Assembly (NCBI RefSeq): GCF_900100695.1
Contig: NZ_FNCF01000005.1
Span: forward strand, 1-64,000
Source of the DNA: Klenkia brasiliensis
Lineage (GTDB): Bacteria > Actinomycetota > Actinomycetes > Mycobacteriales > Geodermatophilaceae
DNA: 64,000 bases
Reading direction: 5' to 3'
The position numbers and the translations under genes are program-made. Numbering within the stretch: position 1 is the first letter of the stretch; the number at the start of each line of letters is the position of its first letter. A model generated the notes under the pieces. It was not told where the DNA came from. It made no database searches and saw only the letters and a program-made list of their open reading frames with translations. Shown in pieces: positions 19,352 through 29,344 of the stretch.

Positions 19352-19807
19352 TCAGCCGGTCGGGTCGATCTCCTCCGGGTCGCGGCCGAGCAGGACCGCC
19401 ACCTGGTCGACGACCACGTCGCGCACCAGGTCGGCGAGGTCCTCGGGGTCGTGCGCCCGGATCTCCAGCGGGCGGCGGTACACGACGATCCGCGGCGGGT
19501 GGTCGACGCCGGCCTCGCGGCGACCGGGCAGGACCCGGGCCAGCGGCACGCTGCCGTCGTCGAGCACGTCGGCGTCCAGCACCACCTCGTCGGGGCTGGA
19601 GTGGTCCACCCAGGGCACGTCCTCGACGGCGAACTCCACGCCGGCGAGCTCCTTCTCCCAATGCCGCTCGATGTCCTCGACGGCGTCCAGCACGAGGTCG
19701 TCGAACTGCTCCGACCGGCTGCGCGACAGCGGCACACCGGGCGGGACGAGCCGGCCCCGCAGGCCGCGGCCGTGCCGGTCGCGGCGGCGGGCGGGGGGAC
19801 GAGGCAT
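19352..19807 (-). CDS. Metallopeptidase-like (zincin-like) family protein, Rv3259 homologue
   Basis: This 151-residue protein resembles the conserved actinobacterial family of Rv3259. It has FDDLVLDAVEDIERHWEKELAGVEFAVEDVP in the N-terminal half and VVYRRPLEIRAHDPEDL toward the C-terminus. In this family annotators expect an HExxH-like helix after that segment. Here the corresponding stretch reads LVRDVVVDQVAVLLG, with no histidine, so zinc protease activity is doubtful. The context (whiB2, DUF3499, manB) matches M. tuberculosis. TAGGCT lies 9 nt upstream of the ATG. Confidence 0.78.
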   Translation of the reverse strand: MPRPPARRRDRHGRGLRGRLVPPGVPLSRSRSEQFDDLVLDAVEDIERHWEKELAGVEFAVEDVPWVDHSSPDEVVLDADVLDDGSVPLARVLPGRREAGVDHPPRIVVYRRPLEIRAHDPEDLADLVRDVVVDQVAVLLGRDPEEIDPTG

Positions 19808-19890
19808 GGCGGGGCGAGCCTACGCACCCGGCGGGTGCCCGCGGTGACACGGCCGCGGTGCGCCTGCTGACGCAACTCCGGCAGCGGGGC

Positions 19891-19896
19891 TAGGGT
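19891..19896 (+). promoter_or_regulatory. Candidate -10 (TAGGGT) upstream of DUF3499
   Basis: TAGGGT lies 7 nt before a GTG at 19904, the spacing seen for leaderless genes here. That GTG opens a five-codon reading frame rather than the DUF3499 gene itself. Confidence 0.45.
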
Positions 19897-19903
19897 GCCA
19901 GCC

Positions 19904-19921
19904 GTGAGGAACCGGTGGTGA
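19904..19921 (+). CDS. Candidate leaderless micro-ORF (5 codons plus stop) coupled to DUF3499
   Basis: GTG AGG AAC CGG TGG TGA would encode M-R-N-R-W. Its GTG sits exactly where the upstream TAGGGT hexamer predicts a leaderless 5' end. Its TGA overlaps the DUF3499 GTG start at 19918 as GTGA, the coupling used between operon genes here. Short leaderless upstream ORFs are known in mycobacteria. Existence and function are inference. Confidence 0.35.
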   Translation: MRNRW

Positions 19922-20268
19922 GGCAGTCACGTCGCTGCTCGCGCAGTGGGTGCGCGCAGCCGGCGGCGGCCACGCTGACCTACGTGTACGCGGAGTCCAC
20001 GGCCGTCGTCGGTCCGTTGGCGACCTACTCCGAGCCGCACAGCTACGACCTGTGCGAGTTCCACGCCGAGCGGCTGACCGTGCCGCGCGGCTGGGAGGTC
20101 GTCCGCCACGAGGTCGACACCGAGGACTCCGGCCCCACCGGCGACGACCTGCTGGCCCTGGCCGACGCGGTCCGCGAGGCGGCGCGCCCGGAGCCCGAGC
20201 GCGACCCCGCCGACGACGGCTCGGGCACCCGGCGCGGTCACCTGCGGGTGCTGCCCAACCTGCCCTGA
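19918..20268 (+). CDS. DUF3499 family protein (Rv3258c homologue)
   Basis: A 116-residue small protein conserved across Actinobacteria. It opens with RQSRRCSRSGCAQPA and continues to HSYDLCEFHAERLTVPRGWEVVR, so a CxxxxC...CxxH set could bind zinc. No function is established. The GTG at 19918 is chosen because it overlaps the stop of a micro-ORF (GTGA); the GTG at 19915 is equally in frame. The neighbours manB, Trm112 and the SIS-type isomerase match the mycobacterial order Rv3258c-Rv3256c. Confidence 0.85.
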   Translation: MRQSRRCSRSGCAQPAAATLTYVYAESTAVVGPLATYSEPHSYDLCEFHAERLTVPRGWEVVRHEVDTEDSGPTGDDLLALADAVREAARPEPERDPADDGSGTRRGHLRVLPNLP

Positions 20269-20291
20269 CCGGCGCCGTCGTACCCCGTCGC

Positions 20292-20297
20292 TAGGGT
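20292..20297 (+). promoter_or_regulatory. Candidate -10 (TAGGGT) for the manB operon
   Basis: TAGGGT predicts a 5' end near 20305, giving a leader of about 46 nt to the manB GTG at 20351. An SD-like GAGGTGG lies at 20337-20343. Confidence 0.45.
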
Positions 20298-20350
20298 CGC
20301 ACCCGTGGACCCGGCCGGGCCCACGACGACCGACCCGAGGTGGACCCGCG

Positions 20351-21730
20351 GTGCCCGACCTGTCCTCGCTCATCAAGGCCTACGACGTCCGCGGGGTCGT
20401 GCCCGACCAGTGGGACGAGGACGTGGCCCGCGCCATCGGCGCCGCGTTCGCCGAGTTCGTGCACGCCGAGAGCGGCGCGACCGCGGTCGTCACCGCCCAC
20501 GACATGCGCGAGACCTCCGTGCCGCTGTCCCGCGCCTTCGCCGAGGGCGTGCTCAGCCGGGGGGTCGACGTCGTGGAGGCCGGGCTGGGCTCCACCGACA
20601 TGCTGTACTTCGCCGCCGGCAGCCTCGACCTGCCGGGCGCGATGTTCACCGCCAGCCACAACCCGGCGCAGTACAACGGCATCAAGATGTGCCGGGCCGG
20701 CGCGGCCCCCATCGGCCAGGACTCCGGCCTCGCCCAGATCCGCTCCTGGACCGAGCAGCTGCTCGACGGTGCGGCCGTGCTCGACCGCGCGGTCGACGAG
20801 CCCGGCACGGTGAGCAGCCGCGACGTGCTGGCCGAGTACTCGGCCTACCTGCGCGGCCTGGTCGACCTGGCCGGCATCCGGCCGCTGAAGGTCGTGGTCG
20901 ACGCCGGCAACGGCATGGGCGGGCACACCGTGCCGGTGGTGCTCGACGGGCTGCCGCTGGAGGTGGTCCCGATGTACTTCGAGCTCGACGGCTCCTTCCC
21001 CAACCACGAGGCCAACCCGCTGGACCCGGCCAACCTGGTCGACCTGCAGCGGGCGGTCCCCGAGCACGGCGCCGACCTCGGCCTGGCCTTCGACGGCGAC
21101 GCCGACCGGGTGTTCGTGGTCGACGAGCACGGGGACCCGGTCAGCCCGTCGGCCATCACCGCCCTGGTGGCGGTGCGCGAGCTCGCCCGCGGCGTGGGGA
21201 CGACGATCATCCACAACCTGATCACCTCCTCGGCGGTTCCCGAGATCGTCCGCGAGCACGGCGGCGAGCCGGTGCGCACCCGGGTGGGCCACAGCTTCAT
21301 CAAGGCCGAGATGGCCCGCACCGACGCCGTCTTCGGCGGCGAGCACTCCGCGCACTACTACTTCCGCGACTTCTGGCGCGCCGACACCGGGATGCTCGCC
21401 GCGCTGCACGTGCTCGCCGCCCTGGGCGAGCAGCCCCGGCCGCTGTCCGAGCTGGCCGCGGCCTACAGCCGGTACAGCGCGTCGGGCGAGATCAACTCCA
21501 CCGTGGCCGACGCGGCCGACCGGGTCGCCGCGGTGCGCGAGGCCTGGACCGCCGACGAGGGCGTGACCGTCGACGAGCTCGACGGGCTGACCGTCACGCT
21601 GCCCGACGGCGCCTGGTTCAACCTGCGCGCCAGCAACACCGAACCGCTGCTCCGGCTCAACGTCGAGGCCCCCGACGAGCGGCGGATGACCCAGATCCGC
21701 GACGACGTGCTGGAGATGGTGCGCGCATGA
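20351..21730 (+). CDS. manB: Phosphomannomutase/phosphoglucomutase
   Basis: This 459-residue alpha-D-phosphohexomutase interconverts mannose-6-phosphate and mannose-1-phosphate. Motifs are KAYDVRGVVPDQ at the N-terminus and the phosphoserine loop TASHNP (Ser102). The Mg-binding loop is DGDADR (residues 248-253), followed by GGEHSAHYYF (sugar specificity) and RASNTEPLLRLNVEA (phosphate-binding loop). Length and position match Rv3257c. The stop overlaps the next start (ATGA). Confidence 0.96.
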   Translation: MPDLSSLIKAYDVRGVVPDQWDEDVARAIGAAFAEFVHAESGATAVVTAHDMRETSVPLSRAFAEGVLSRGVDVVEAGLGSTDMLYFAAGSLDLPGAMFTASHNPAQYNGIKMCRAGAAPIGQDSGLAQIRSWTEQLLDGAAVLDRAVDEPGTVSSRDVLAEYSAYLRGLVDLAGIRPLKVVVDAGNGMGGHTVPVVLDGLPLEVVPMYFELDGSFPNHEANPLDPANLVDLQRAVPEHGADLGLAFDGDADRVFVVDEHGDPVSPSAITALVAVRELARGVGTTIIHNLITSSAVPEIVREHGGEPVRTRVGHSFIKAEMARTDAVFGGEHSAHYYFRDFWRADTGMLAALHVLAALGEQPRPLSELAAAYSRYSASGEINSTVADAADRVAAVREAWTADEGVTVDELDGLTVTLPDGAWFNLRASNTEPLLRLNVEAPDERRMTQIRDDVLEMVRA

Positions 21731-21951
21731 CCACCGACGCGTTCCCGGCGACCCTGGGCATCGACCCGGCCCTGCTGGGGATCCTCGCCTGCCCCGACAC
21801 CCACCACAGCCCGCTGACCGTCGACACCGCGGCCGGCGAGCTGCTGTGCTCGACCTGCGACCGGGCCTTCCCGGTCCGCGACGGCATCCCGGTGCTGCTG
21901 CTGGACGAGGCCCGGCACCGCGGGGCCGGATCCGGGGACGGGGCGGAGTGA
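21727..21951 (+). CDS. Trm112 family small zinc-binding protein
   Basis: A 74-residue protein with ILACPDTHHSPL ... LLCSTCDRAFPVRDGIPVLLL, the pattern of bacterial Trm112/YcaR proteins. These are small zinc-ribbon-like proteins; eukaryotic Trm112 activates methyltransferases, but the bacterial role is less clear. One cysteine of the N-terminal pair is replaced (C-P-D-T), leaving three. It overlaps manB by 4 nt and lies 4 nt before the SIS-type gene, so it is translationally embedded in this operon. Confidence 0.85.
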   Translation: MTTDAFPATLGIDPALLGILACPDTHHSPLTVDTAAGELLCSTCDRAFPVRDGIPVLLLDEARHRGAGSGDGAE

Positions 21952-21955
21952 GGGC

Positions 21956-23125
21956 ATGACCTCCCCGGAGCTGGCCGAGGAGGTCCTCGACGACCCGGAG
22001 CTGCTGCGGGCGCGCGACCCGCGCGGCCTGCTGCCCGCCGTGGCCGGCGCCGGGGCGCAGGTCCGGGAGACCGCCAGCCTGACCGCGGAGGCGGGCCTGG
22101 AGCGGGTGACCGCCGCCGGGCGGCCGCGCGGTCTGGTCGTCGTGGCCCGCCGCGAGGGCGCGGTCGCCGCCGCCGTGCTGCGCGCCCTCCTGGGGCCGGC
22201 CAGCCCGGTCACCGTCGACGTCGTCCCCGGCCCGCAGCTGCCGGTCTGGATGGGGGCCTCCGACGTCGCCGTGGTCGCCACCCGCACCGGCGCGGGCGCC
22301 TACGCCGTCACCCCGGCGCACGAGGCGACCCGGCGCGGCGTGGCCGTGGTCGGCATCGGCGCCGAGGGCGCCCCGCTGCACGCCACCTGCGCCGGCGGCC
22401 GCGCGCCCTACGTCCCGCTGCCGCCCGGCCGGGTGCAGCACACCACGCTGTGGTCGCTGCTCACCCCGATGCTGCTGCTGGCCGCCGAGCTCGGCCTGCT
22501 GCCGCCCGACCTGGCCGACACCGCCGCGGTGGCCGACGCCCTCGACGCCGTCGCCGCCGACTGCGGGCCGGTCACCCCGACCTACGCCAACCCGGCCAAG
22601 ACCCTCGCCCTGGACCTGCTCGACGCGCTGCCCGTGGTCGTCGCCGAGGGCCCGCTCGCCGCGGCCGCGGCCGGCCGCGTCGCCGACCAGCTGGCCACCC
22701 TCGCCGGGCTGCCCGCGCCCACGTTCCGGCTGCCCGACCAGCGGGTCGCCGCCGAGGCCGTCCTCGGTGGTCCGCTGGCCCCCGACGCCGGCGACGACTT
22801 CTTCCGCGACCGCGCCGAGGACGACGGCCGACGGCTGCGGCTGGTCACCGTCCGCGACAGGGCGGCCCCCGACGACGGCCGGGCCGAGCGCGACCCGCGG
22901 TCGGCGTCGGAGGCCCTGCGCCAGGTGCTGCGCACCGCCACGGAGCGGAACGTGCCGGTCACCGGCCTCGCCGAGCAGGGGGCCGAGCAGGACCTCCCCG
23001 AGGGCGTCGGGCGCCTGGTCACCGTCGCCCGGCAGCTGGTCGCCGGCGACCTGGCCGCGGTCTACCTGGCCCTGGCCCTGGACGCTGAGCGGGCTCGGGG
23101 AGGCGGGGGCAGACTCCTCCCGTGA
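21956..23125 (+). CDS. SIS-domain phosphosugar isomerase-like protein (bifunctional PGI/PMI family)
   Basis: 389 residues in the place of Rv3256c. An SIS-like Rossmann region is visible early (GLVVVARREGAVAAAVLRALLG, followed by LPVWMGASDVAVVATRTGAGAY). A C-terminal domain resembles bifunctional phosphoglucose/phosphomannose isomerases (TYANPAKTLALDLLDALPVVVAEGPLAAAAAGR). The family interconverts fructose-6-P with glucose- or mannose-6-P; activity of the actinobacterial members is not certain. It lies in the manB operon and overlaps the CDF gene by 4 nt. Confidence 0.78.
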   Translation: MTSPELAEEVLDDPELLRARDPRGLLPAVAGAGAQVRETASLTAEAGLERVTAAGRPRGLVVVARREGAVAAAVLRALLGPASPVTVDVVPGPQLPVWMGASDVAVVATRTGAGAYAVTPAHEATRRGVAVVGIGAEGAPLHATCAGGRAPYVPLPPGRVQHTTLWSLLTPMLLLAAELGLLPPDLADTAAVADALDAVAADCGPVTPTYANPAKTLALDLLDALPVVVAEGPLAAAAAGRVADQLATLAGLPAPTFRLPDQRVAAEAVLGGPLAPDAGDDFFRDRAEDDGRRLRLVTVRDRAAPDDGRAERDPRSASEALRQVLRTATERNVPVTGLAEQGAEQDLPEGVGRLVTVARQLVAGDLAAVYLALALDAERARGGGGRLLP

Positions 23126-24126
23126 CGCAACCAGCCCCGCGCGACGCCGACGCACCCGAGCAGCAGGGGGGCGGCCACGGCGGCGGGGCCAGGGCCGTCG
23201 TCGCGGCCCTGCTGGCCAACCTCGGGATCGCCGCGGCCAAGTTCGTCGCCTTCCTGGTGACCGGGGCCTCCTCGATGCTCGCCGAGGCCATCCACTCGGT
23301 GGCCGACTCCGGCAACCAGGTGCTGCTGCTGGTGGGCGGGCGCACCTCCCGCCGCGCCGCGGACGCCGAGCACCCGTTCGGCTTCGGCCGCGACCGCTAC
23401 GTCTACGGCTTCCTGGTCGCGGTGGTGCTCTTCAGCGTCGGCGGGTGCTTCGCCGTCTACGAGGGCGTGCACAAGATCCTGGCGCCCGAGGAGCTCACCA
23501 GCCCGGGCTGGGCCTTCGGCGTGCTGGGCGTGGCGATCGTGTTGGAGTCCTTCTCCCTGCGCACCGCCAAGAAGGAGACCGACGCCGTCCGGCACGAGGG
23601 GGAGAGCTACTGGGCCTTCATCCGCCGGGCCCGGGCGCCCGAGCTCCCGGTGGTGCTGCTCGAGGACACCGCCGCGCTGTCTGGTCTGCTGCTGGCGCTG
23701 ATCGGCGTCGGGCTGACCGCCGTCACCGGCAACGGCGTCTGGGACGGCATCGGCACGGTGGCCATCGGCCTGCTGCTGGTGGCGGTCGCCTCCGTGCTGG
23801 CGGTGGAGACCAAGAGCCTGCTGCTGGGCGAGGCGGCCACCCCCGACGTGCAGCGGCGGATCGAGCAGGCCCTGGTCGGCGGCGAGCACGTCGAGTCGGT
23901 CATCCACCTGCGCACCCAGCACCTCGCCCCCGAGGAGCTGCTCGTCGCCGCGAAGATCGCCGTCCGGCACGACGACACCGCCGAGGCGGTCGCCCGGGCC
24001 ATCGACGAGGCCGAGTCCCGGATCCGCACCCAGGTGCCCATCGCGACGCTCATCTACCTCGAGCCCGACATCCGCCGGGCCGCGGGCCGGGGGCGGGGGC
24101 CGGAGGTCCCGACCACCGGGGGCTGA
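23122..24126 (+). CDS. Cation diffusion facilitator (CDF) family transporter
   Basis: A 334-residue membrane transporter with about six transmembrane segments and a soluble C-terminal domain. The first metal site is AEAIHSVADSGNQ (HxxxD) in TM2. The matching TM5 motif reads LLEDTAALSG, without the usual histidine, as in ZnT9-like CDF proteins, so zinc/proton exchange is less certain. HPFGFGRDRYVYG is a family signature. The GTG start overlaps the preceding stop, so it is co-translated with the sugar-isomerase gene for no obvious metabolic reason. Confidence 0.88.
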   Translation: MTQPAPRDADAPEQQGGGHGGGARAVVAALLANLGIAAAKFVAFLVTGASSMLAEAIHSVADSGNQVLLLVGGRTSRRAADAEHPFGFGRDRYVYGFLVAVVLFSVGGCFAVYEGVHKILAPEELTSPGWAFGVLGVAIVLESFSLRTAKKETDAVRHEGESYWAFIRRARAPELPVVLLEDTAALSGLLLALIGVGLTAVTGNGVWDGIGTVAIGLLLVAVASVLAVETKSLLLGEAATPDVQRRIEQALVGGEHVESVIHLRTQHLAPEELLVAAKIAVRHDDTAEAVARAIDEAESRIRTQVPIATLIYLEPDIRRAAGRGRGPEVPTTGG

Positions 24127-24138
24127 GCACGCCCCCGG

Positions 24139-24144
24139 TAGCCT
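24139..24144 (+). promoter_or_regulatory. Candidate -10 (TAGCCT) for leaderless manA
   Basis: TAGCCT lies 8 nt before the manA ATG at 24153 and 12 nt after the CDF stop. manA may therefore be transcribed separately. Confidence 0.4.
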
Positions 24145-24152
24145 CCCGCCCG

Positions 24153-25325
24153 ATGTGGCAGCTACGGAGCAGTGTCCGACACTACGACTGGGGCGATGAC
24201 TCGATCATCCCCGAACTCCTGGGTCTGGAGGCCGACGGCCGGCCCTGGGCGGAGCTGTGGATGGGGGCCCACCCCGACGAGCCCAGCCTGCTGCCCGACG
24301 GCCGCGGGCTGGACGCCGCCGTCGCGGCCGACCCGGAGGGCCTGCTCGGCGAGCCGGTGCGCCGGCGGTTCGGCGACCGGCTGCCCTTCCTGATGAAGGT
24401 GCTCGCCGCCGGGTCCCCGCTGTCGCTGCAGGCCCACCCCACCAAGGCGCAGGCCGAGGCCGGCTTCGCCGCCGAGGAGGAGGCCGGCGTCCCGCGCGAG
24501 GACCCCACCCGCACCTACAAGGACGCCAACCACAAGCCGGAGATCCTCTGCGCGCTGACCCCGGTGGAGGCGCTCTGCGGGTTCCGGCCGGTGGAGGAGT
24601 CGCTGCACTGCCTGGCCAAGCTGCAGCTGCCCGAGCTCAAGCCCACCATCGCCGCGCTGGCCCGGGGTGGGCTGAAGGTCGCCGTCCCGCAGCTGCTGGC
24701 CCTGTCCGGCCGGCGTCGGCAGTCCCTCGTGGCGGCGGTCGCCGACCGCGCGGCCGCGTCGGTGGCCGCCAACGACCCGGAGTTCATCAACACCTACCGC
24801 TGGGCCGCGCGCCTGGCGGAGAAGTACCCGGGCGACCCCGGCGTGGTCATCTCGCTGATGTGCAACCACCTCACCCTGCAGCCGGGCGAGGCCGTGTTCC
24901 TCCCGGCGGGCAACCTGCACGCCTACCTGGCCGGCAGCGGCGTCGAGCTGATGGCGAACTCGGACAACGTGCTGCGCGGCGGGCTGACGCCCAAGCACAT
25001 CGACCTGGCCGCCCTGGTCGAGGTGCTCGACTTCACCGACGGCAAGGTGCCCGTGCTGCGCCCGGTCCTGGGCCCGGGCGGGCTGCGCTACCCGGTGCCG
25101 ATCGACGACTTCGACCTGACCCGGGTGCAGCTGGACGGGCAGCCGGGCGAGCTCACGACCCCGGGCCCGCAGATCCTGCTGTGCGTCGAGCAGACCGCCG
25201 TGCTGGCGGCGGGCGGGGAGCAGGTCACCCTGCAGCCGGGCGGCGCGGCGTTCGTGCCCGCGGGGGAGACGCTGCACGTCAGCGGCCCCGCGGTGCTCTT
25301 CCGGGCCACCACCGCCCTGCTCTGA
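24153..25325 (+). CDS. manA: Mannose-6-phosphate isomerase, class I
   Basis: This 390-residue zinc enzyme interconverts fructose-6-P and mannose-6-P. It begins [15 protein letters not shown]. The type I cupin signatures follow: [25 protein letters not shown] (QxH zinc site), [12 protein letters not shown] (His/Glu ligands), [37 protein letters not shown]. With manB and manC it completes GDP-mannose supply. The position corresponds to Rv3255c. Confidence 0.96.
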   Translation: MWQLRSSVRHYDWGDDSIIPELLGLEADGRPWAELWMGAHPDEPSLLPDGRGLDAAVAADPEGLLGEPVRRRFGDRLPFLMKVLAAGSPLSLQAHPTKAQAEAGFAAEEEAGVPREDPTRTYKDANHKPEILCALTPVEALCGFRPVEESLHCLAKLQLPELKPTIAALARGGLKVAVPQLLALSGRRRQSLVAAVADRAAASVAANDPEFINTYRWAARLAEKYPGDPGVVISLMCNHLTLQPGEAVFLPAGNLHAYLAGSGVELMANSDNVLRGGLTPKHIDLAALVEVLDFTDGKVPVLRPVLGPGGLRYPVPIDDFDLTRVQLDGQPGELTTPGPQILLCVEQTAVLAAGGEQVTLQPGGAAFVPAGETLHVSGPAVLFRATTALL

Positions 25326-25353
25326 GGCCCCGGCGCGGGCCGTGCCGACGCGT

Positions 25354-25462
25354 TATCCTGGTCGGCGGCACGAGCCCCGCCGAAGCCTCGGCATGCTCGC
25401 TCACGAACAGATCCGACGCTGCCGCAGCCACCGGGCGCGGCCGGGACCCACTCTGGAGCGAC
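25354..25462 (+). promoter_or_regulatory. ahcY promoter and ~97-nt structured leader
   Basis: TATCCT (25354-25359) is a good -10 candidate, placing the transcript start near 25366. The leader can form a hairpin at 25371-25399: outer CGAGC/GCTCG, inner GCCGA/TCGGC around an AGCC loop. This is one of the few long leaders in a window dominated by leaderless genes. I could not match it to the SAH or SAM riboswitch consensus. Confidence 0.4.
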
Positions 25463-26950
<1,488 letters not shown>

Positions 26951-26958
26951 CGCACCCC

Positions 26959-26998
26959 ACCGCACCCGCCCGGGTCAGCCGACCCGGGCGGGTGCGGT
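26959..26998 (+). terminator. Terminator hairpin after ahcY (18-bp perfect stem)
   Basis: Arms at 26959-26976 and 26981-26998 pair perfectly around an AGCC loop. It separates ahcY from mtrA 33 nt further on. There is no T-tract. It is among the longest perfect stems I found in the window. Confidence 0.8.
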
Positions 26999-27030
26999 AC
27001 CCGCCCGGCCCCCACGCGCACAATGGGCCC

Positions 27031-27735
<705 letters not shown>

Positions 27736-27742
27736 CCCGGCG

Positions 27743-29344
27743 GTGAACCGCCGCGCGGCGGTCGCCGCGGCGCTGCGCCGTGCCTCGGCGTCGGGCTGGC
27801 GGGCCTGGCGCTCCTCGCTGCAGCTGCGCATCGGCGCGATCACCATGCTGGTGGCCGGTGTCGTGGTGGTCGTGGTCAGCGTCGTGCTGTTCAACCAGAT
27901 CAAGAGCCAGCTGCTCGACGTCAAGCGCGAGGCCGCGATCGACCAGGCGCAGTCCGGGGTCGCCTACGCCCAGTCGCAGGTCTCGGGCATCGTCACCGGC
28001 GACGCGGCCAGCGTGCGCACCACCCTGGCCCGCACCGTCCGCGAGCTGCAGAGCCGCAACGGCGAGGCCGGCAACTTCGACACCGTGCTGGTCTACCGCA
28101 CCGGGGACGTCGCCCGCCCGGCCGCCAGCCGCCAGCAGCTCTACCCCAACCTGCCGCCGGAGCTGGTGGCCGCCGTCGACTCCGGCACCCAGGTGTGGCA
28201 GTACGCCACCGTGCCCGAGGGCGGCTCCCGCGACGTGCCGACCCTGCTCGTCGGGGCGCCGGTGCCCATCGACGGGCAGGGCGGGGAGCAGGTCGACCTG
28301 TACTACGCCTTCCCGTTGGACCAGGAGCAGCAGACGCTGTCGCTGGTGCGCAGCACGGTGGCCATCAGCGGCATCGCGCTGACCCTGTTCGTGGTCGGCA
28401 TCGGCGTGCTGGTCACCCGGCTGGTCGTCGGCCCCGTGCGGCAGGCCGCGCAGGGCGCGCAGCGGCTGGCCGAGGGCCGGCTGGAGGAGCGCCTGGCGGT
28501 CAGCGGCAGCGACGACCTGGCCCGGCTGGCCAGCAGCTTCAACGCGATGGCCGACAGCCTGCAGAAGCAGATCACCCAGCTGGAGGCGCTGTCGCAGCTG
28601 CAGCAGCGGTTCACCTCCGACGTCTCCCACGAGCTGCGCACCCCGCTGACCACGGTGCAGATGGCCGCGGAGGTGCTGCACGAGTCGCGCGGGGACTTCG
28701 ACCCGGCGCTGGCCCGGTCCGCCGAGCTGCTCTACGCCGAGGTCAACCGGTTCGAGGCGCTGCTGTCGGACCTGCTGGAGATCAGCCGGTACGACGCGGG
28801 GGCGGCGCAGCTGGAGGCCGAGCCGACCGACCTGGGGCCGCTGCTGCGGCGGGTCGCGGGCGACCTGGCGAGCCTGGCCGACCGGCACGGCTGCGAGCTG
28901 CAGGTGCGCACCCCCGACCGGCCGGTGATCGCCGACGTCGACGCGCGCCGGGTGCAGCGGGTGCTGCGCAACCTCGTCGGCAACGCCATCGAGCACGGTG
29001 CCGGCCACCCGGTCGAGCTCACCCTCGCCGCCAACCGGACGGCGGCGGCGGTCACCGTGCGCGACCACGGCATCGGGTTGGACTCCGAGGAGGCCCAGCA
29101 CGTGTTCGACCGGTTCTGGCGGGCCGACCCGGCCCGGGTGCGCACCGTCGGAGGGTCGGGCCTGGGGCTGTCCATCAGCCTGGAGGACGCCCGGCTGCAC
29201 GGCGGGTGGCTGCAGGTGTGGGGCCAGCCCGGGCAGGGCGCGCAGTTCCGGCTCACCCTGCCGCTGACCGAGGGCGCCGAGCTGACCGGGTCGCCGCTGC
29301 CGCTGCGCCCGGTCGTCGTCCGCCGGGTCCGGAGCCCGCGGTGA
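27743..29344 (+). CDS. mtrB: Two-component sensor histidine kinase MtrB
   Basis: This 533-residue membrane sensor has TM1 near residues 30-52 (IGAITMLVAGVVVVVVSVVLF) and an extracytoplasmic sensor domain of ~150 residues. TM2 is near 208-230, followed by a HAMP domain (VRQAAQGAQRLAEGRLEERL). The HisKA domain has His296 in SDVSHELRTPL, followed by an HATPase domain with N and G boxes (RNLVGNAIEHGAG, GGSGLGLSIS). It phosphorylates MtrA. The GTG start is 7 nt after mtrA. Its stop overlaps the lpqB start. Confidence 0.96.
   Translation: MNRRAAVAAALRRASASGWRAWRSSLQLRIGAITMLVAGVVVVVVSVVLFNQIKSQLLDVKREAAIDQAQSGVAYAQSQVSGIVTGDAASVRTTLARTVRELQSRNGEAGNFDTVLVYRTGDVARPAASRQQLYPNLPPELVAAVDSGTQVWQYATVPEGGSRDVPTLLVGAPVPIDGQGGEQVDLYYAFPLDQEQQTLSLVRSTVAISGIALTLFVVGIGVLVTRLVVGPVRQAAQGAQRLAEGRLEERLAVSGSDDLARLASSFNAMADSLQKQITQLEALSQLQQRFTSDVSHELRTPLTTVQMAAEVLHESRGDFDPALARSAELLYAEVNRFEALLSDLLEISRYDAGAAQLEAEPTDLGPLLRRVAGDLASLADRHGCELQVRTPDRPVIADVDARRVQRVLRNLVGNAIEHGAGHPVELTLAANRTAAAVTVRDHGIGLDSEEAQHVFDRFWRADPARVRTVGGSGLGLSISLEDARLHGGWLQVWGQPGQGAQFRLTLPLTEGAELTGSPLPLRPVVVRRVRSPR

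Noticed and set aside
20305-21951. A 548-codon frame starting at the leaderless-type GTG at 20305
   Set aside because: It runs out of frame through manB and merges with the Trm112 gene; manB in the other frame has all its motifs. The GTG position is better read as the manB transcript start.
25366-25462. SAH or SAM riboswitch before ahcY
   Set aside because: I could not find the conserved core segments of either class by eye; only a plain hairpin is evident.
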